NCBI RefSeq assembly: GCF_000633395.1
Contig: NZ_AYMU01000030.1
Coordinates: 1-64,000, forward strand
Source: Pseudomonas sp. PH1b
GTDB taxonomy: Bacteria; Pseudomonadota; Gammaproteobacteria; Pseudomonadales; Pseudomonadaceae
DNA: 64,000 nt
Reading direction: 5' to 3'
The notes beneath the pieces were generated by a model, which was not told the DNA's origin, ran no database searches, and was given only the letters and a program-made list of their open reading frames with translations. Below are positions 1 to 8,543 of this stretch, one piece after another. A program made the translations under genes and the position numbers. Numbering within the stretch: position 1 is the stretch's first letter; the number at the start of each line of letters is the position of its first letter.

Positions 1-60
1 TTGCAGCAGGTCGGTGAGGCTGTCGATGGAAACGCTGTTGATCAGAGTGCCTTGAGTCAT
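1..60 (-). CDS. Start of an unidentified protein, cut by window edge
   Basis: Only the first 20 codons are visible. They read MTQGTLINSVSIDSLTDLLQ from an ATG at 60 on the minus strand, behind a GGGAAGAATC-like ribosome site. The gap to the coiled-coil gene upstream is about 20 bases, so it is probably the next gene of the TonB/PdtB operon. There is no signal peptide in what is visible and too little sequence to assign a family. Confidence 0.5.
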   Translation of the reverse strand, partial: MTQGTLINSVSIDSLTDLLQ

Positions 61-80
61 GGCTGATTCTTCCCTGTTGT

Positions 81-728
81 TCAGTGAGCGAGCGCCGCCT
101 TCGGCGCATCGAACTGGTTAGTGTAGAGCTCATCGCCAAAACCCTGAGCCAGCTCTTCGAACTTGACCCGGGCGCTGCCGGCGAACGGCTGGCGGATCTT
201 CACCACCTCGGCCACGTCGATCTTCTCGTAGGCCGTGAGGATCTCCTTGGCGATGCCGTACATCTGTTGATTCTTGACCGCACATTGCTGCACTTGTGTG
301 TCACGTTCGGCCAATTGCGCCTGCAACCTGGCCCGTTCGGCCTCCTTGCCCCGGGCCAGTACCAGCAAATCGTCGTAGGCCTTCTTGAACTTGCCCAACT
401 GTTCACTGCTGGCCGCCGCCTGGGCCTGGGCCTGGCTGTGGAGGGTCTGCTGCTGGCCAGCCAACTGCTCGGCCACGCCGCGGGCCTTGGCCAGCTCGGC
501 GCTAAGCTGCTTGACCTGGGCCTGGGCGTCCTTGGCCGCGCTCTGTGCCGCATCCCGTGCGGCGCTGGCCTGGGCCTGCTCGCTCTGCAGGGCCTGCAAT
601 TGCTGGGTGGTGCTGCGCAGCTGGGTACGCAGGCGCTCTTCCATGCCTTCGGCCGCGGCAGGCCCTGCGGCCAGCGCCCCCCAGACCAGCAACAGGCCTG
701 CGGCCCCTGCCCTCGCTCGGCTGTTCAT
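81..728 (-). CDS. Periplasmic coiled-coil protein of the pdt-type operon
   Basis: 215 aa. Residues 1-26 form a Sec signal peptide ending in a GPAAAEG-type cleavage region. Residues about 28-145 are Ala/Gln/Glu/Lys-rich with heptad spacing, a long coiled coil, followed by a globular tail of about 70 residues. It follows the porin gene by 17 bases and precedes the edge gene by 20, so it is co-transcribed. The arrangement matches the P. aeruginosa PA0692-PA0697 order as I recall it, where a protein of this kind has no defined role. A periplasmic spacer or scaffold for the ExbB-ExbD-TonB machine is inference. Confidence 0.75.
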   Translation of the reverse strand: MNSRARAGAAGLLLVWGALAAGPAAAEGMEERLRTQLRSTTQQLQALQSEQAQASAARDAAQSAAKDAQAQVKQLSAELAKARGVAEQLAGQQQTLHSQAQAQAAASSEQLGKFKKAYDDLLVLARGKEAERARLQAQLAERDTQVQQCAVKNQQMYGIAKEILTAYEKIDVAEVVKIRQPFAGSARVKFEELAQGFGDELYTNQFDAPKAALAH

Positions 729-745
729 AACGATCCTCCCTGCGC

Positions 746-2449
746 TTAGAAGCGCGTGTTGAGTTCAAGCTGCATGACGTCGACCTCGTAGCGCGGGCCA
801 TAGACTTCCGAGCCATTGAGGTAGCGAGCGCTGGCGTAGATGTTCTTGTCGATGCCGTAGTTGCCGCCGATGAAATAGCCCTTGGCGTTGGTCCCGCCGA
901 GGTGGAACGAGGAGTCGTTGAAGCCGTCCGGCAAGGCATCGGGCTGGATGTACTTGTAGCCGGCCAGCAGGTTCCAGTCGCCGGCCTTCTTCATCTCCAG
1001 GGCGTTGCCCAGGGTGAACTGCACCATCAACGCATTGCCGCCACTTTCAAACTGGCCGTCGCGGTTGATGTTGTTGACGATCTGGCCCTCGCTGCGCTTG
1101 AGCATCTCGCCCTTGTCGTAGGCCAGGTTGTGAATGAAGTTGGTCTGGCTGCGCAGGCGCAGGTCATCCGGCAATTCGGTGTCCCAGGCCAGGTTCAGGT
1201 CCAGCACATCGAACTTGGAGGCCAGGCCGACGAACTGCGGCTGCGGGGTCAGGCCCGGCGTGGCCGGATTGGGGGTGATGTTGCGCAGCAGGAACACGCT
1301 GTTGCCCTTCTGCATGAAGGCCACCCGCGAGCCGTCGGTGTCGCAGCCCGGGGCCCCGGCCCAGGGTGCGCAGGGGCTCGAGCGCTGGCCTTCGATGTCG
1401 TCGAAGCGGTAGTAGGCCAGGGCGCCCTTGAGGCTGTTGCTGCGGTTGATCTTCCAGTTGGCGCCGATCTGCCCGCCGAACAGCCACTTGGTGTCGCTCT
1501 CTTCCTTGTCCCAGCCGTTGCTGCTGGCGGTGTCGCTGGTGTATTCCACGGGGAACGCGCCGAGGGTGCCGAACAGGCCCCAGTCGCTGTTGAGCTTGTG
1601 GTTGAAGATGGCCGCCACACCGTCGAAGTTCAGGTCGTTGGAATACATCATGTCGGTGGAATAGAACGGGTTGGCGAAGCGCCCGCCGGTCAGGGTCAGG
1701 TCCGGGGTGGCCTTCCAGGTCAGGTAGCCCTGGTCGAGCCAGATGTCCTTCTTGCCGAACCCGCCGCCCAGGGTCTGGGTGGTGGACACCGGGTTGTTGT
1801 CCGAGCCAGTGCCGATGCGGATACCCGCGGTCCACTCCGGGGTGATCACTGCCTTCATCCCCAGGCGCGCCCGCAGGCGGAACAGGTTGTCGCGGTCTTC
1901 CCGGCTGTTGAGCAGCGGCGGCAGGCGGGTGTTGGTGTCCTTGTTGACGTCGTAGGGGCCGTTGTCATTGAGCTTGGCGTAGTCCACCAGCTCGTTGCTG
2001 TTGTTGTCGTCGAAGAACCGCGATTCGCTGCGCAGGCGGATATCGCCGTCGAAGCTGATGCGCGACACCCAGTCCGGGAAGGTGTTGGGCTGGGCCCAGT
2101 TCTCCTGCTTGGCGGTGGCCATGACCTCGGCCTTGACCTGGTCGCGAATCTGCTCGCGGACAATCGCCGGCACGTACTGCACCCGCACATCCCCCGGTGC
2201 CGCGGCGGGCCCGCTGGCTGCCACGGCAACTGCGGCGCTGGCCTGGCGGGCCTGCTGGGCTTCCTTCTCGGCCTGGGCGATCAGGCCGTCGGCCTGCTCC
2301 TGCTTCAGTACCCCCTGCTGCACCAACAGACGGATCAGGTTGATCGTGGCGTTCTCCGAGGGCGCGGCCGCAGCGGCCACGGCCTGTCCGGCCAGGGTCA
2401 GGGCGACCATGCCGAGCGCCAGGGTCAATCGATTCACGGTGGAAATCAT
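746..2449 (-). CDS. Putative outer-membrane porin
   Basis: 567 aa. The ATG at 2449 is preferred over an upstream GTG because an AGGAG lies about 10 bases before it. A signal peptide (residues 1-26) is followed by an Ala/Gln/Glu-rich helical segment (about 35-75). From about 130 there are amphipathic beta-strand repeats rich in Gly, Asn, Asp and aromatic residues, and the last residue is Phe (LNTRF), a classic C-terminal porin signature. Its place next to tonB, exbD and exbB suggests that the TonB complex serves this porin or the PdtB partner. Substrate unknown. Confidence 0.82.
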   Translation of the reverse strand: MISTVNRLTLALGMVALTLAGQAVAAAAAPSENATINLIRLLVQQGVLKQEQADGLIAQAEKEAQQARQASAAVAVAASGPAAAPGDVRVQYVPAIVREQIRDQVKAEVMATAKQENWAQPNTFPDWVSRISFDGDIRLRSESRFFDDNNSNELVDYAKLNDNGPYDVNKDTNTRLPPLLNSREDRDNLFRLRARLGMKAVITPEWTAGIRIGTGSDNNPVSTTQTLGGGFGKKDIWLDQGYLTWKATPDLTLTGGRFANPFYSTDMMYSNDLNFDGVAAIFNHKLNSDWGLFGTLGAFPVEYTSDTASSNGWDKEESDTKWLFGGQIGANWKINRSNSLKGALAYYRFDDIEGQRSSPCAPWAGAPGCDTDGSRVAFMQKGNSVFLLRNITPNPATPGLTPQPQFVGLASKFDVLDLNLAWDTELPDDLRLRSQTNFIHNLAYDKGEMLKRSEGQIVNNINRDGQFESGGNALMVQFTLGNALEMKKAGDWNLLAGYKYIQPDALPDGFNDSSFHLGGTNAKGYFIGGNYGIDKNIYASARYLNGSEVYGPRYEVDVMQLELNTRF

Positions 2450-2488
2450 CTGCACACAACTCCTGTAGAAACTGCAAAAGGGGTTCGA

Positions 2489-3205
2489 TCAATCCGGACG
2501 CCGGCCCTTCAGGGACAGGCGCACCGGCAGGGTCAGGGAAGCCGGGACGCGCTCCTTCAAGCGCGGCGTGGCACGCAAGGCAGCCAGCACCTGTTCATCG
2601 GTCTGCGCGTCGCCGCTGGACTTCACCAGCTCGGCACGGGTGACCTGGCCATCGGCGCCGAGCCACAGGTCGGCCTGCACCGCATAGGCCTTCTTGCGCA
2701 GTTCCGGGTCATCACGCAGGACCTTCTGGAACATCGAGGCCAGGTACTGCTTGTAGGTCCCGGTGCCCAGGCCGCCACCGCCGGAACCGGCCATGCCGCC
2801 GCCCTTGCCGGCGCCGATGTTGAAGGCGTCATTGCCGGACTGGGCGTCGCCGTCGATCTGCATCGGGTTGGCCAGGTCGTCCGCCGGCGAAGGCGGCGCC
2901 TCCTCCTCGGGCTTGACCTCTTCCGGGGTCGGCGTGGGTTCGGGCTCGGGCACCTTTTCCTCCACCGGTTCAGGCTCCTTGGGTTTTTCCGGCGGTGGCG
3001 GCGGAGGCGGTGGTGGTGGCGGCAACGGGATGATGGTCGGCACCTTCGGCGCTTCGCGGCGCACCCCGGCCATGTCATTGGCCCACTGCCACAGCAGCCA
3101 GGCGGCCACGGCCCCGAGCAGCAGCCCGGCGCCCCATTTCAACAGGCGCAGGGGGGCGGGCTTGCGCTGCACCGGCGGTGGCTGGATTGGTGGTTGTGCG
3201 GTCAT
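2489..3205 (-). CDS. tonB: TonB energy-transducing protein
   Basis: 238 aa. A cytoplasmic N-tail is followed by a single membrane anchor (about residues 22-42). A long Pro/Glu/Lys stretch starts with a run of eleven prolines near residue 63, which would span the periplasm. A Gly-rich hinge (about 130-150) leads into a C-terminal TonB domain (about 150-235) that begins YKQYLASMF. It transfers inner-membrane proton-motive force to an outer-membrane protein. It lies 3 bases after exbD, so it forms a complete dedicated ExbB-ExbD-TonB system. It is one of the extra TonBs common in Pseudomonas, corresponding by context to the pdt-linked copy of P. aeruginosa. Confidence 0.9.
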   Translation of the reverse strand: MTAQPPIQPPPVQRKPAPLRLLKWGAGLLLGAVAAWLLWQWANDMAGVRREAPKVPTIIPLPPPPPPPPPPPEKPKEPEPVEEKVPEPEPTPTPEEVKPEEEAPPSPADDLANPMQIDGDAQSGNDAFNIGAGKGGGMAGSGGGGLGTGTYKQYLASMFQKVLRDDPELRKKAYAVQADLWLGADGQVTRAELVKSSGDAQTDEQVLAALRATPRLKERVPASLTLPVRLSLKGRRPD

Positions 3206-3208
3206 GGC

Positions 3209-3634
3209 TCAGCCCTGGCTCGGTTTGCCGGTGACCAGGCCGACCTGGGACAACTCCAGGCGACGCAGCAGGTCGAGGACTTCGATGACCTTCTGGTACT
3301 GCACCGTGGCGTCGCCGCGGACGATGATCGGGAAATCCGGGTTCTGCGCCTTCTCGATGCGCAGGCGCTCTTCCAGCTCGCCCAGGGTCACCGGGTAGGC
3401 GTCGAGGAACACCTGGCCGCCGTCATTGACCGAGATCGCCTTGGTCTTGGCCTCGGACAGCGACACCGAGGCACTGGCCTTGGGCAGGTGGATCTGGATG
3501 CCCGAGACCTGGGCGGTGGCGGTGAGGATGAACATCACCAGCACCACCATCAGCACGTCCACCAGGGGCGTGATGTTGATGCTGTCCACCGCTGCGTCGT
3601 CTTCGTCATCGTGGGAGGCATTCACGGAAGCCAT
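3209..3634 (-). CDS. exbD: ExbD/TolR-family proton-channel subunit
   Basis: 141 aa. A short N-terminal cytoplasmic tail leads into the membrane helix at about residues 20-45, containing ITPLVDVLMVVLVMFILTA with the conserved proton-carrying Asp in PLVDV. The remainder is the periplasmic ExbD domain. It acts with the ExbB-like protein encoded just upstream and with TonB downstream. Spacing of 11 and 3 bases to its neighbours indicates one transcript. Confidence 0.93.
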   Translation of the reverse strand: MASVNASHDDEDDAAVDSINITPLVDVLMVVLVMFILTATAQVSGIQIHLPKASASVSLSEAKTKAISVNDGGQVFLDAYPVTLGELEERLRIEKAQNPDFPIIVRGDATVQYQKVIEVLDLLRRLELSQVGLVTGKPSQG

Positions 3635-3645
3635 GGCAGTTCTCC

Positions 3646-5463
3646 TCAGGCCGGAACCGACGCGTTGCTGTGGGCCACCCGCCAGTGCGCGGCTTCGCTG
3701 TGCTGGCTCTCGCCATGCAGCTCTGCCAGGCGGGTGATGAACTCGTCGACGAACACCCGCATGTCGGCACCCACTTCCTTGTTGCGGGTGATCAGGCGGT
3801 TGTAGCCAAACAGCGCCGGGATCGCCACGAACAGGCCCATGGCGGTGGCCAGCAGGGCCGCGGCCATGCCCGGTGCAATGGCGTTGATGTTGACGTCACC
3901 GGCCATGGCGGTGCCGAGGAACACCACCATGATCCCCAGTACCGTGCCCAACAGGCCGATGTAGGGGCCGCCGGCAATGGCGTTGGACAGGGTCGAGAGC
4001 TTGGAACTGAGCTGCTGGTTTTCCCGGGTGCGCACCCCGTCCATGGAGCAGCGGATGGCTTCGATGGTGGCCGCCGACACCGACGAGGTATCGGCGCCCT
4101 GCTCGCGGCGGGTGCGGATCTCCTTGACCGCCACCTGGTACAGGCGCCACAGCGAGGAGTCCACCAGGCGCTGGGCCAGGTCGTGGTCGTCGGCGAACAT
4201 CTCCAGGCGCGTGCCGACCTTGGCGAACTGCTCGCGAAACACCTGGTTGGCGGCGCTGACCCGGCTGACCATGCGGTTCTTGCGCAGCATGATGACCCAC
4301 GACTGGATCATCATCCCCACCAGTACCAGGATGATCACCCAGGCATCCACCGGCACCGCCTTGAGCAGGAAGCCCAGGCTGCCGAAACCGAAGCCCGACT
4401 GTTCCTCATCGACGCCGTAGGCCACCAGCTTCGATTCGGCGCCCTGTGCGCTGGCATCCGCCAGGATCAATGCTGCCGTACGCGCCACCTTGGACAGGCG
4501 CACCTCGTCCATGGCCCCGGTGAACGGCAGGAAATGACTGGCCTCGGCCCCGGCCGCCGGCGGCAGGTCGGCCCCCAGCGCCAGCACTGAATTGAAGGTC
4601 GGGATGGCTTGGGCCAGGCTCGCGGTTTCCCGGCCGTTGACGTACAGGCCGAGCTTGCTGCCCTCGCCGCTCAGGGCCAGGTGCTGCCACTGGCCCGGGT
4701 TCAACGGCTGGGTGGACACCGCGCGCTGGCCGTCCACTTCAACGAAAGGCATGCCCTGGTTGACCCCGACCAGCAGGCTGCCGGCGCCTTCGCGACGGGC
4801 CAGGATCAGTTGCTCGCCATTGGCCTGGTCCAGGCGCACCCAGGCGCTGAAGGTGAACGCGCCACCGGCGTTGTGCTGCAGCGACGGGCTGGCCGGCAAC
4901 AGCAACGGCTGGCCGCTGAACTGCAAGGCGCGGCCGATCACCCCGTCGATGCTGGCACCCACTGCGTTCTGTGCGGTGTTGCCATAGGCGGTGGTGTCTT
5001 TCGCTGGGGTTCCGTTACTGCCGTCGAAGTGATAGATCGCGGTGTAGCTGGGGTCGAAGGTCAACTGGCCATTGGCGGTGCTCGGCGCCTTCTGGTTGCC
5101 GTAGTACATCCAGATGTCCTGGCGCTGGCCGCCCTGGACCTGGGGCACATCGACCCAGATCAGCGCCATGCCCATCAGCGGATCGAAGCTTTCGATCTGA
5201 TGGTTGAGCACGGTCTTGTCATCGGCGGCGACAAAGCGCAGGTCGGCGCCGTCTTCCTTGACCCCGTCGAAGGTGAAGTTGCCGGTGTGCAGCCGCACCA
5301 GCAGCGCGGTGCGGCCCAGGTTCTCGTTGATGCCGGCGCCCTGGGGCGTGGTGTCTACCGAGATCTGCTTGCGGTAGTGCCAGTCGTCCTGCCACCAGGC
5401 ATGGGCCGTGGCCGGGAGCACGAAGCCCAGGCAGATCAACAGGCTCAGGAATAAGCGTTGCAT
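3646..5463 (-). CDS. exbB: ExbB/MotA-TolQ channel protein fused to DUF2341/LamG ectodomain
   Basis: 605 aa against about 240 for ordinary ExbB. The start is ATG 5463 with GGAG upstream. A signal peptide (1-22) is followed by a DUF2341-type domain starting WWQDDWHYRKQI (about 23-150) and a LamG/concanavalin-like jelly-roll (about 160-345). The MotA/TolQ/ExbB channel domain with three membrane helices occupies about 370-600, with PYIGLLGTVLGIM typical of the family. A periplasmic beta-sandwich grafted on a proton channel subunit may sense or bind glycans or the partner exoprotein; this is inference. It belongs to the TonB/PdtB operon. Confidence 0.88.
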   Translation of the reverse strand: MQRLFLSLLICLGFVLPATAHAWWQDDWHYRKQISVDTTPQGAGINENLGRTALLVRLHTGNFTFDGVKEDGADLRFVAADDKTVLNHQIESFDPLMGMALIWVDVPQVQGGQRQDIWMYYGNQKAPSTANGQLTFDPSYTAIYHFDGSNGTPAKDTTAYGNTAQNAVGASIDGVIGRALQFSGQPLLLPASPSLQHNAGGAFTFSAWVRLDQANGEQLILARREGAGSLLVGVNQGMPFVEVDGQRAVSTQPLNPGQWQHLALSGEGSKLGLYVNGRETASLAQAIPTFNSVLALGADLPPAAGAEASHFLPFTGAMDEVRLSKVARTAALILADASAQGAESKLVAYGVDEEQSGFGFGSLGFLLKAVPVDAWVIILVLVGMMIQSWVIMLRKNRMVSRVSAANQVFREQFAKVGTRLEMFADDHDLAQRLVDSSLWRLYQVAVKEIRTRREQGADTSSVSAATIEAIRCSMDGVRTRENQQLSSKLSTLSNAIAGGPYIGLLGTVLGIMVVFLGTAMAGDVNINAIAPGMAAALLATAMGLFVAIPALFGYNRLITRNKEVGADMRVFVDEFITRLAELHGESQHSEAAHWRVAHSNASVPA

Positions 5464-5488
5464 GTGAAGGGTTCTCCGTAAGAAGGCG

Positions 5489-7132
5489 TCAGAACGTCGC
5501 CTGCACACTGAAGTGCACGCGCGGGTCGTATTTCTGGGTATTGGGTCCGTCCAGCAGCGGATAGCCCCAGTCCAGGCTGCCGGACAGCCACTTGCTCAAA
5601 CTGGCGCGGGTGCCCAGGCCAACGCTGGCCAGGCTGTACTCGTCTTCCTGCTCCACCAGGGGTTCGTGCAGGCGCATCCGCGCGCCCTCGGCAAAGGCGT
5701 AGAAGCGCCACTCCTGCACATAACTGCCCAGGAACTTGGCCAGGGACGGCGTGCGCAGCTCCTGGGACAGCAGGTAGCCCTCGTCGCCGGTGCGCTCGGC
5801 GGCCAGGTAGCCGCGCACCGACGTGGCGCCACCGGCGGAATACTGCTCGTTGGACACCAGGGGCCCCGAGGCCAGCTGGAACGCGCCCTTGGTCGCCGAC
5901 TGCCAGTCATTGGCGAAGGTGTAGGTGAAGTTCAGATCGCCCTTGAGCACCGAAAAACTGGCGCTGGCTTCGTCGCGCTTGTACTGGAACTCCTTGGCGT
6001 CGCTGCCGTAGCCGAAGGAGCGCCGGGTGCCGATGACCAGGTTCAAGCCCAGGCCCAGCTGCGACTGCTCGCTGTAGCGGTAGCCGTTGTAGCCGAAGGT
6101 CAGCGGCGCGTACTTCAGCGGAATCTGGTCGCTGCTGCGGCCAAAGCGCATCTCTTCGTCGAAGTCCTTGAAGTCCACCCCCACCGACAGCGAGTTGGCC
6201 CACTGGCCTGCGGTGGGCAGGCTGTAGATCGCCGACACCCCATAGGAATGGCCCTTGCCCAGCACGTTGCTGCCGCCGATGGTGGCGATATTGCTGTCCG
6301 ACTGATAACCGGAGAACTGCAGGCTCCAGCGCTCGTTCAGCGGTGCGGTGTAGGAACCGGACCAGACCTTGGCGTTATCGGTGTCCTGGGGGGCGGTGAA
6401 AAAGGTCAGGGACACGCTGTGGCCCAGTTGCCAGAGGTTGTCGTAACCCACAGTGGCCACGCTGCGCAGCTTCTCGGTGTCGGCGCTGTAGTCGTTGTTC
6501 AGGCCGACGCTGGCGTGCCAGGGGTTCTGGTCCTCCACCTGCAGGTCGACGTCCATGGTCCCCGGGCGCTGGCCCTCGCGCACCACCGGCATGACCTGGC
6601 GCCCGGCGCCACGGTTGAGCCCGGACAGCTGGTTCTGCACCGTGGCAAAATCCGGCACCTGGCCCTCCTTCAGCGCCGGCACCTGCTCGCGGATATCCAC
6701 CGGCGAATAGTGCTTGGCCCCGACCACCCGCACCCGGCCGACCTTGGTTTCACTGACCTGCAGATAGACGATGCCGTCCTCGACCTTCTGCTCCGGCAGC
6801 TCGACGAACACCGACTGGTAACCCTTGGCCTGATAGGCCTTCTGCAAGGCATCCCGGGCGCCCTCGATATCGCTCAAGGCCTTCTGCGGCCCGAGAAACG
6901 GATACACCGCCTCCTCGATGGCCCGGGCATCGAGTACGGTATTGCCGCGCACGAAGTACTCATTGACGTCCACCAGCCGCGCCGGCGCCGCCTCCTGAGC
7001 GGCCTGTGCCGGAACCGGCTCGCCCTCCTCGGCCTGCACCGCCGGCACCAGCGCCAGCAGGGTCAGCCAGCCGCACAACGGCCACCAACGCCCACTACTG
7101 CCCGGCCGTCCTGATTTCAACAGATGCTCCAC
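5489..7132 (-). CDS. pdtB: Two-partner secretion transporter (FhaC/ShlB/PdtB family, Omp85 superfamily)
   Basis: About 547 aa. A Sec signal peptide ends near VPAVQAEEGEP. A POTRA_2-like region starts at VDVNEYFVRGN, a ShlB-type POTRA follows, and a 16-strand barrel ends in FSVQATF. VRGYLAAERTGDEG is the VRGY motif of the L6 loop. I prefer the GTG at 7132, which has AGGGGG just upstream and gives a normal signal peptide. The open frame runs on to a TTG at 7210 that would overlap the phdA stop. By context it matches PdtB of P. aeruginosa. No FhaB-type substrate gene is in the window, so the exoprotein partner must lie left of it or elsewhere. Confidence 0.88.
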   Translation of the reverse strand: MEHLLKSGRPGSSGRWWPLCGWLTLLALVPAVQAEEGEPVPAQAAQEAAPARLVDVNEYFVRGNTVLDARAIEEAVYPFLGPQKALSDIEGARDALQKAYQAKGYQSVFVELPEQKVEDGIVYLQVSETKVGRVRVVGAKHYSPVDIREQVPALKEGQVPDFATVQNQLSGLNRGAGRQVMPVVREGQRPGTMDVDLQVEDQNPWHASVGLNNDYSADTEKLRSVATVGYDNLWQLGHSVSLTFFTAPQDTDNAKVWSGSYTAPLNERWSLQFSGYQSDSNIATIGGSNVLGKGHSYGVSAIYSLPTAGQWANSLSVGVDFKDFDEEMRFGRSSDQIPLKYAPLTFGYNGYRYSEQSQLGLGLNLVIGTRRSFGYGSDAKEFQYKRDEASASFSVLKGDLNFTYTFANDWQSATKGAFQLASGPLVSNEQYSAGGATSVRGYLAAERTGDEGYLLSQELRTPSLAKFLGSYVQEWRFYAFAEGARMRLHEPLVEQEDEYSLASVGLGTRASLSKWLSGSLDWGYPLLDGPNTQKYDPRVHFSVQATF

Positions 7133-7206
7133 ACCGCCCCCTAGATGTCCGAAGATTGGCGCCCAGGCGCCCCTGGCCGTCGCCGATTGCACGGCGTTTG
7201 GCCGAC

Positions 7207-7818
7207 TCAATTACTGGCTGTCGAGGTGGTTTCGTGGCGGGCCAGCCAGGTGTGCAGCAACGCGAAGTTCAGGGAGAACTCCGGCATTTGCAGCAAGGCG
7301 CCGCAGAACACTTCACCGATGATTTTCTGGATCAACTGCACCGCTCGCGGGTTGTTCAACAGCGTGGCGATGTCGCGGCTCAAGACGTTGAAGCTCCAGA
7401 CCTTCTGATTCAGGTCCAGGCCGACGAACCAGCGGAACAGCAGGTTGTAGCTGAGCTGCTCGTACAACTGCTGCTCGCTGGGCACCGAATACAGCAACTG
7501 CAGCAACAGAATGTGCATCACCGTGCGCGGCGCGATCAGCATCCCCGGCTCGGCGTCGAGGGCCTGGAACAGCGGACGGTGCTGATCCAGCAAGTCATCG
7601 ATCTGCGGGCGCAGCAGCACCAGCGAATGCCCTGGCGGGATATAGCTCGACACTTCCTTCAAGGCGCCCTGCCAGTCATCCTGGGACACGATCCAGACCC
7701 ACGGCGCACCGTAGCGATAGACCGACACCGGCTTCTTGCGCGCGGCCTCCACGATCTTCGACAGTCGCTGATCCAGCTCCTGCATGCCCACTTTCGAGTA
7801 GCGTTCCATAGTCCCCAT
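7207..7818 (-). CDS. phdA: PhdA-like protein: Phd antitoxin fold joined to a transposase N-terminal domain
   Basis: 203 aa from the ATG at 7818, preceded by GGGAGTGAGG. Residues 1-45 (MGTMERYSKVGMQELDQRL, then VSVYRYGAPWVWIVSQDDW) look like a Phd/YefM antitoxin DNA-binding fold. Residues about 60-165 resemble the N-terminal DUF772 domain of IS5-type transposases, with LSYNLLFRWFVGLDL. No catalytic DDE domain follows. P. aeruginosa PA0691 (PhdA, linked to extracellular DNA release in biofilms) lies in the same place before pdtB. It is first in the operon, so autoregulation is plausible. No toxin gene is next to it. Confidence 0.75.
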   Translation of the reverse strand: MGTMERYSKVGMQELDQRLSKIVEAARKKPVSVYRYGAPWVWIVSQDDWQGALKEVSSYIPPGHSLVLLRPQIDDLLDQHRPLFQALDAEPGMLIAPRTVMHILLLQLLYSVPSEQQLYEQLSYNLLFRWFVGLDLNQKVWSFNVLSRDIATLLNNPRAVQLIQKIIGEVFCGALLQMPEFSLNFALLHTWLARHETTSTASN

Positions 7819-7921
7819 AGCCTCACTCCCGGCGTCCCGCCTCGGCTTAAAAAAGTGGCCTTGCGGCCCCCTCAAGCGCGTTACATAGCCAAGACGTGCG
7901 TGGCGATGTGCTACCGAACTT

Positions 7922-7939
7922 TTGTCATAAAAGCTTCAT
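7922..7939 (+). promoter_or_regulatory. Candidate Pho box upstream of the pdt-type operon
   Basis: TTGTCAT-AAAA-GCTTCAT: two 7-base half sites with 11-base periodicity and an A-rich spacer, as in the PhoB consensus. The first half matches CTGTCAT at 6 of 7 positions, the second at 4 of 7. It lies about 105 bases before the phdA start but on the opposite strand. The PdtA/PdtB system of P. aeruginosa is induced by phosphate starvation, which makes the site plausible but unproven. Confidence 0.3.
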
Positions 7940-8376
7940 TCACAAAGTGAGAGGGGCTGGGGATGGCGCAGGAAGTGGCGAGTTGAGGAGGTGTTGCAGA
8001 AGGCCGTCATCGGCTTAGGCAGGATTGCAGGCGAGACAGAGCAGGGTCGGTACCCGCGCAACCCGAGCGCCCTCCTTCAGCGGCATGCGGGTACTCACGG
8101 AAAACAGCTCGTTCACATTGATAAGAATGAAAAAGGCGCGACCCGGGCGATGCGCAATCGACTCTGGCGTGTGGCTTGCGCTGTTGCGCCAGCCGCCAAT
8201 CGGTGTTGGCAGCAGAGCCCCTCAAAGTTCAACGGCCCACTGGATTTCAAGGTGCTGGGTTATCCGCCCTCAAATGAAACGGCCGCCACAAAAGCCAATA
8301 TCACCCAGTAAATGCTGCAAGACAGAAACTTGCGCAAACAACCTTGCAGCCATCATGAACACGGCTAAAGATTCAG
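7940..8376. other. Intergenic region between divergent phdA and mesX, no gene recognised
   Basis: About 435 bases without a credible gene. Short open frames exist on both strands, but none has a good ribosome site or a recognisable product. GC falls from about 8300 onward, consistent with promoter DNA for mesX. Confidence 0.5.
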
Positions 8377-8389
8377 TGAAATCAATTCA
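8377..8389 (+). promoter_or_regulatory. MetR-type box before mesX
   Basis: The site reads TGAA-ATCAA-TTCA, an exact TGAA-N5-TTCA as bound by the LysR-type methionine regulator MetR. It lies inside a wider inverted repeat, GTGAAAT...ATTTTCAC, at 8376-8396. It is 155 bases before the mesX start. MetR control fits a methionine synthase operon. Confidence 0.6.
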
Positions 8390-8543
8390 TTTTCACTCAA
8401 TCCATGGCCCGACATAAAATACATCTCAATTACAGATTATTAAATACCATTGAGCAGAAATCAGACAAGAGAATTTGAACACACTGAAAGGTGCAACTAA
8501 CAAATTCCGATTTCGCCTCAAACTACCAGGGTGCCAAGTCACA

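Noticed and set aside
902..3805. Very long plus-strand open frame (967 codons) over the porin and tonB genes
   Set aside because: Its product is Gly/Val/Gln-rich with no family features. It is an antisense shadow of high-GC genes that carry clear domains on the minus strand.
5513..7114. 533-codon plus-strand frame opposite pdtB
   Set aside because: The minus strand encodes an evident Omp85-type transporter; the plus frame is a composition artefact.
8007..8417. Short frames on both strands in the phdA-mesX gap
   Set aside because: No ribosome sites and no recognisable product; left as intergenic.
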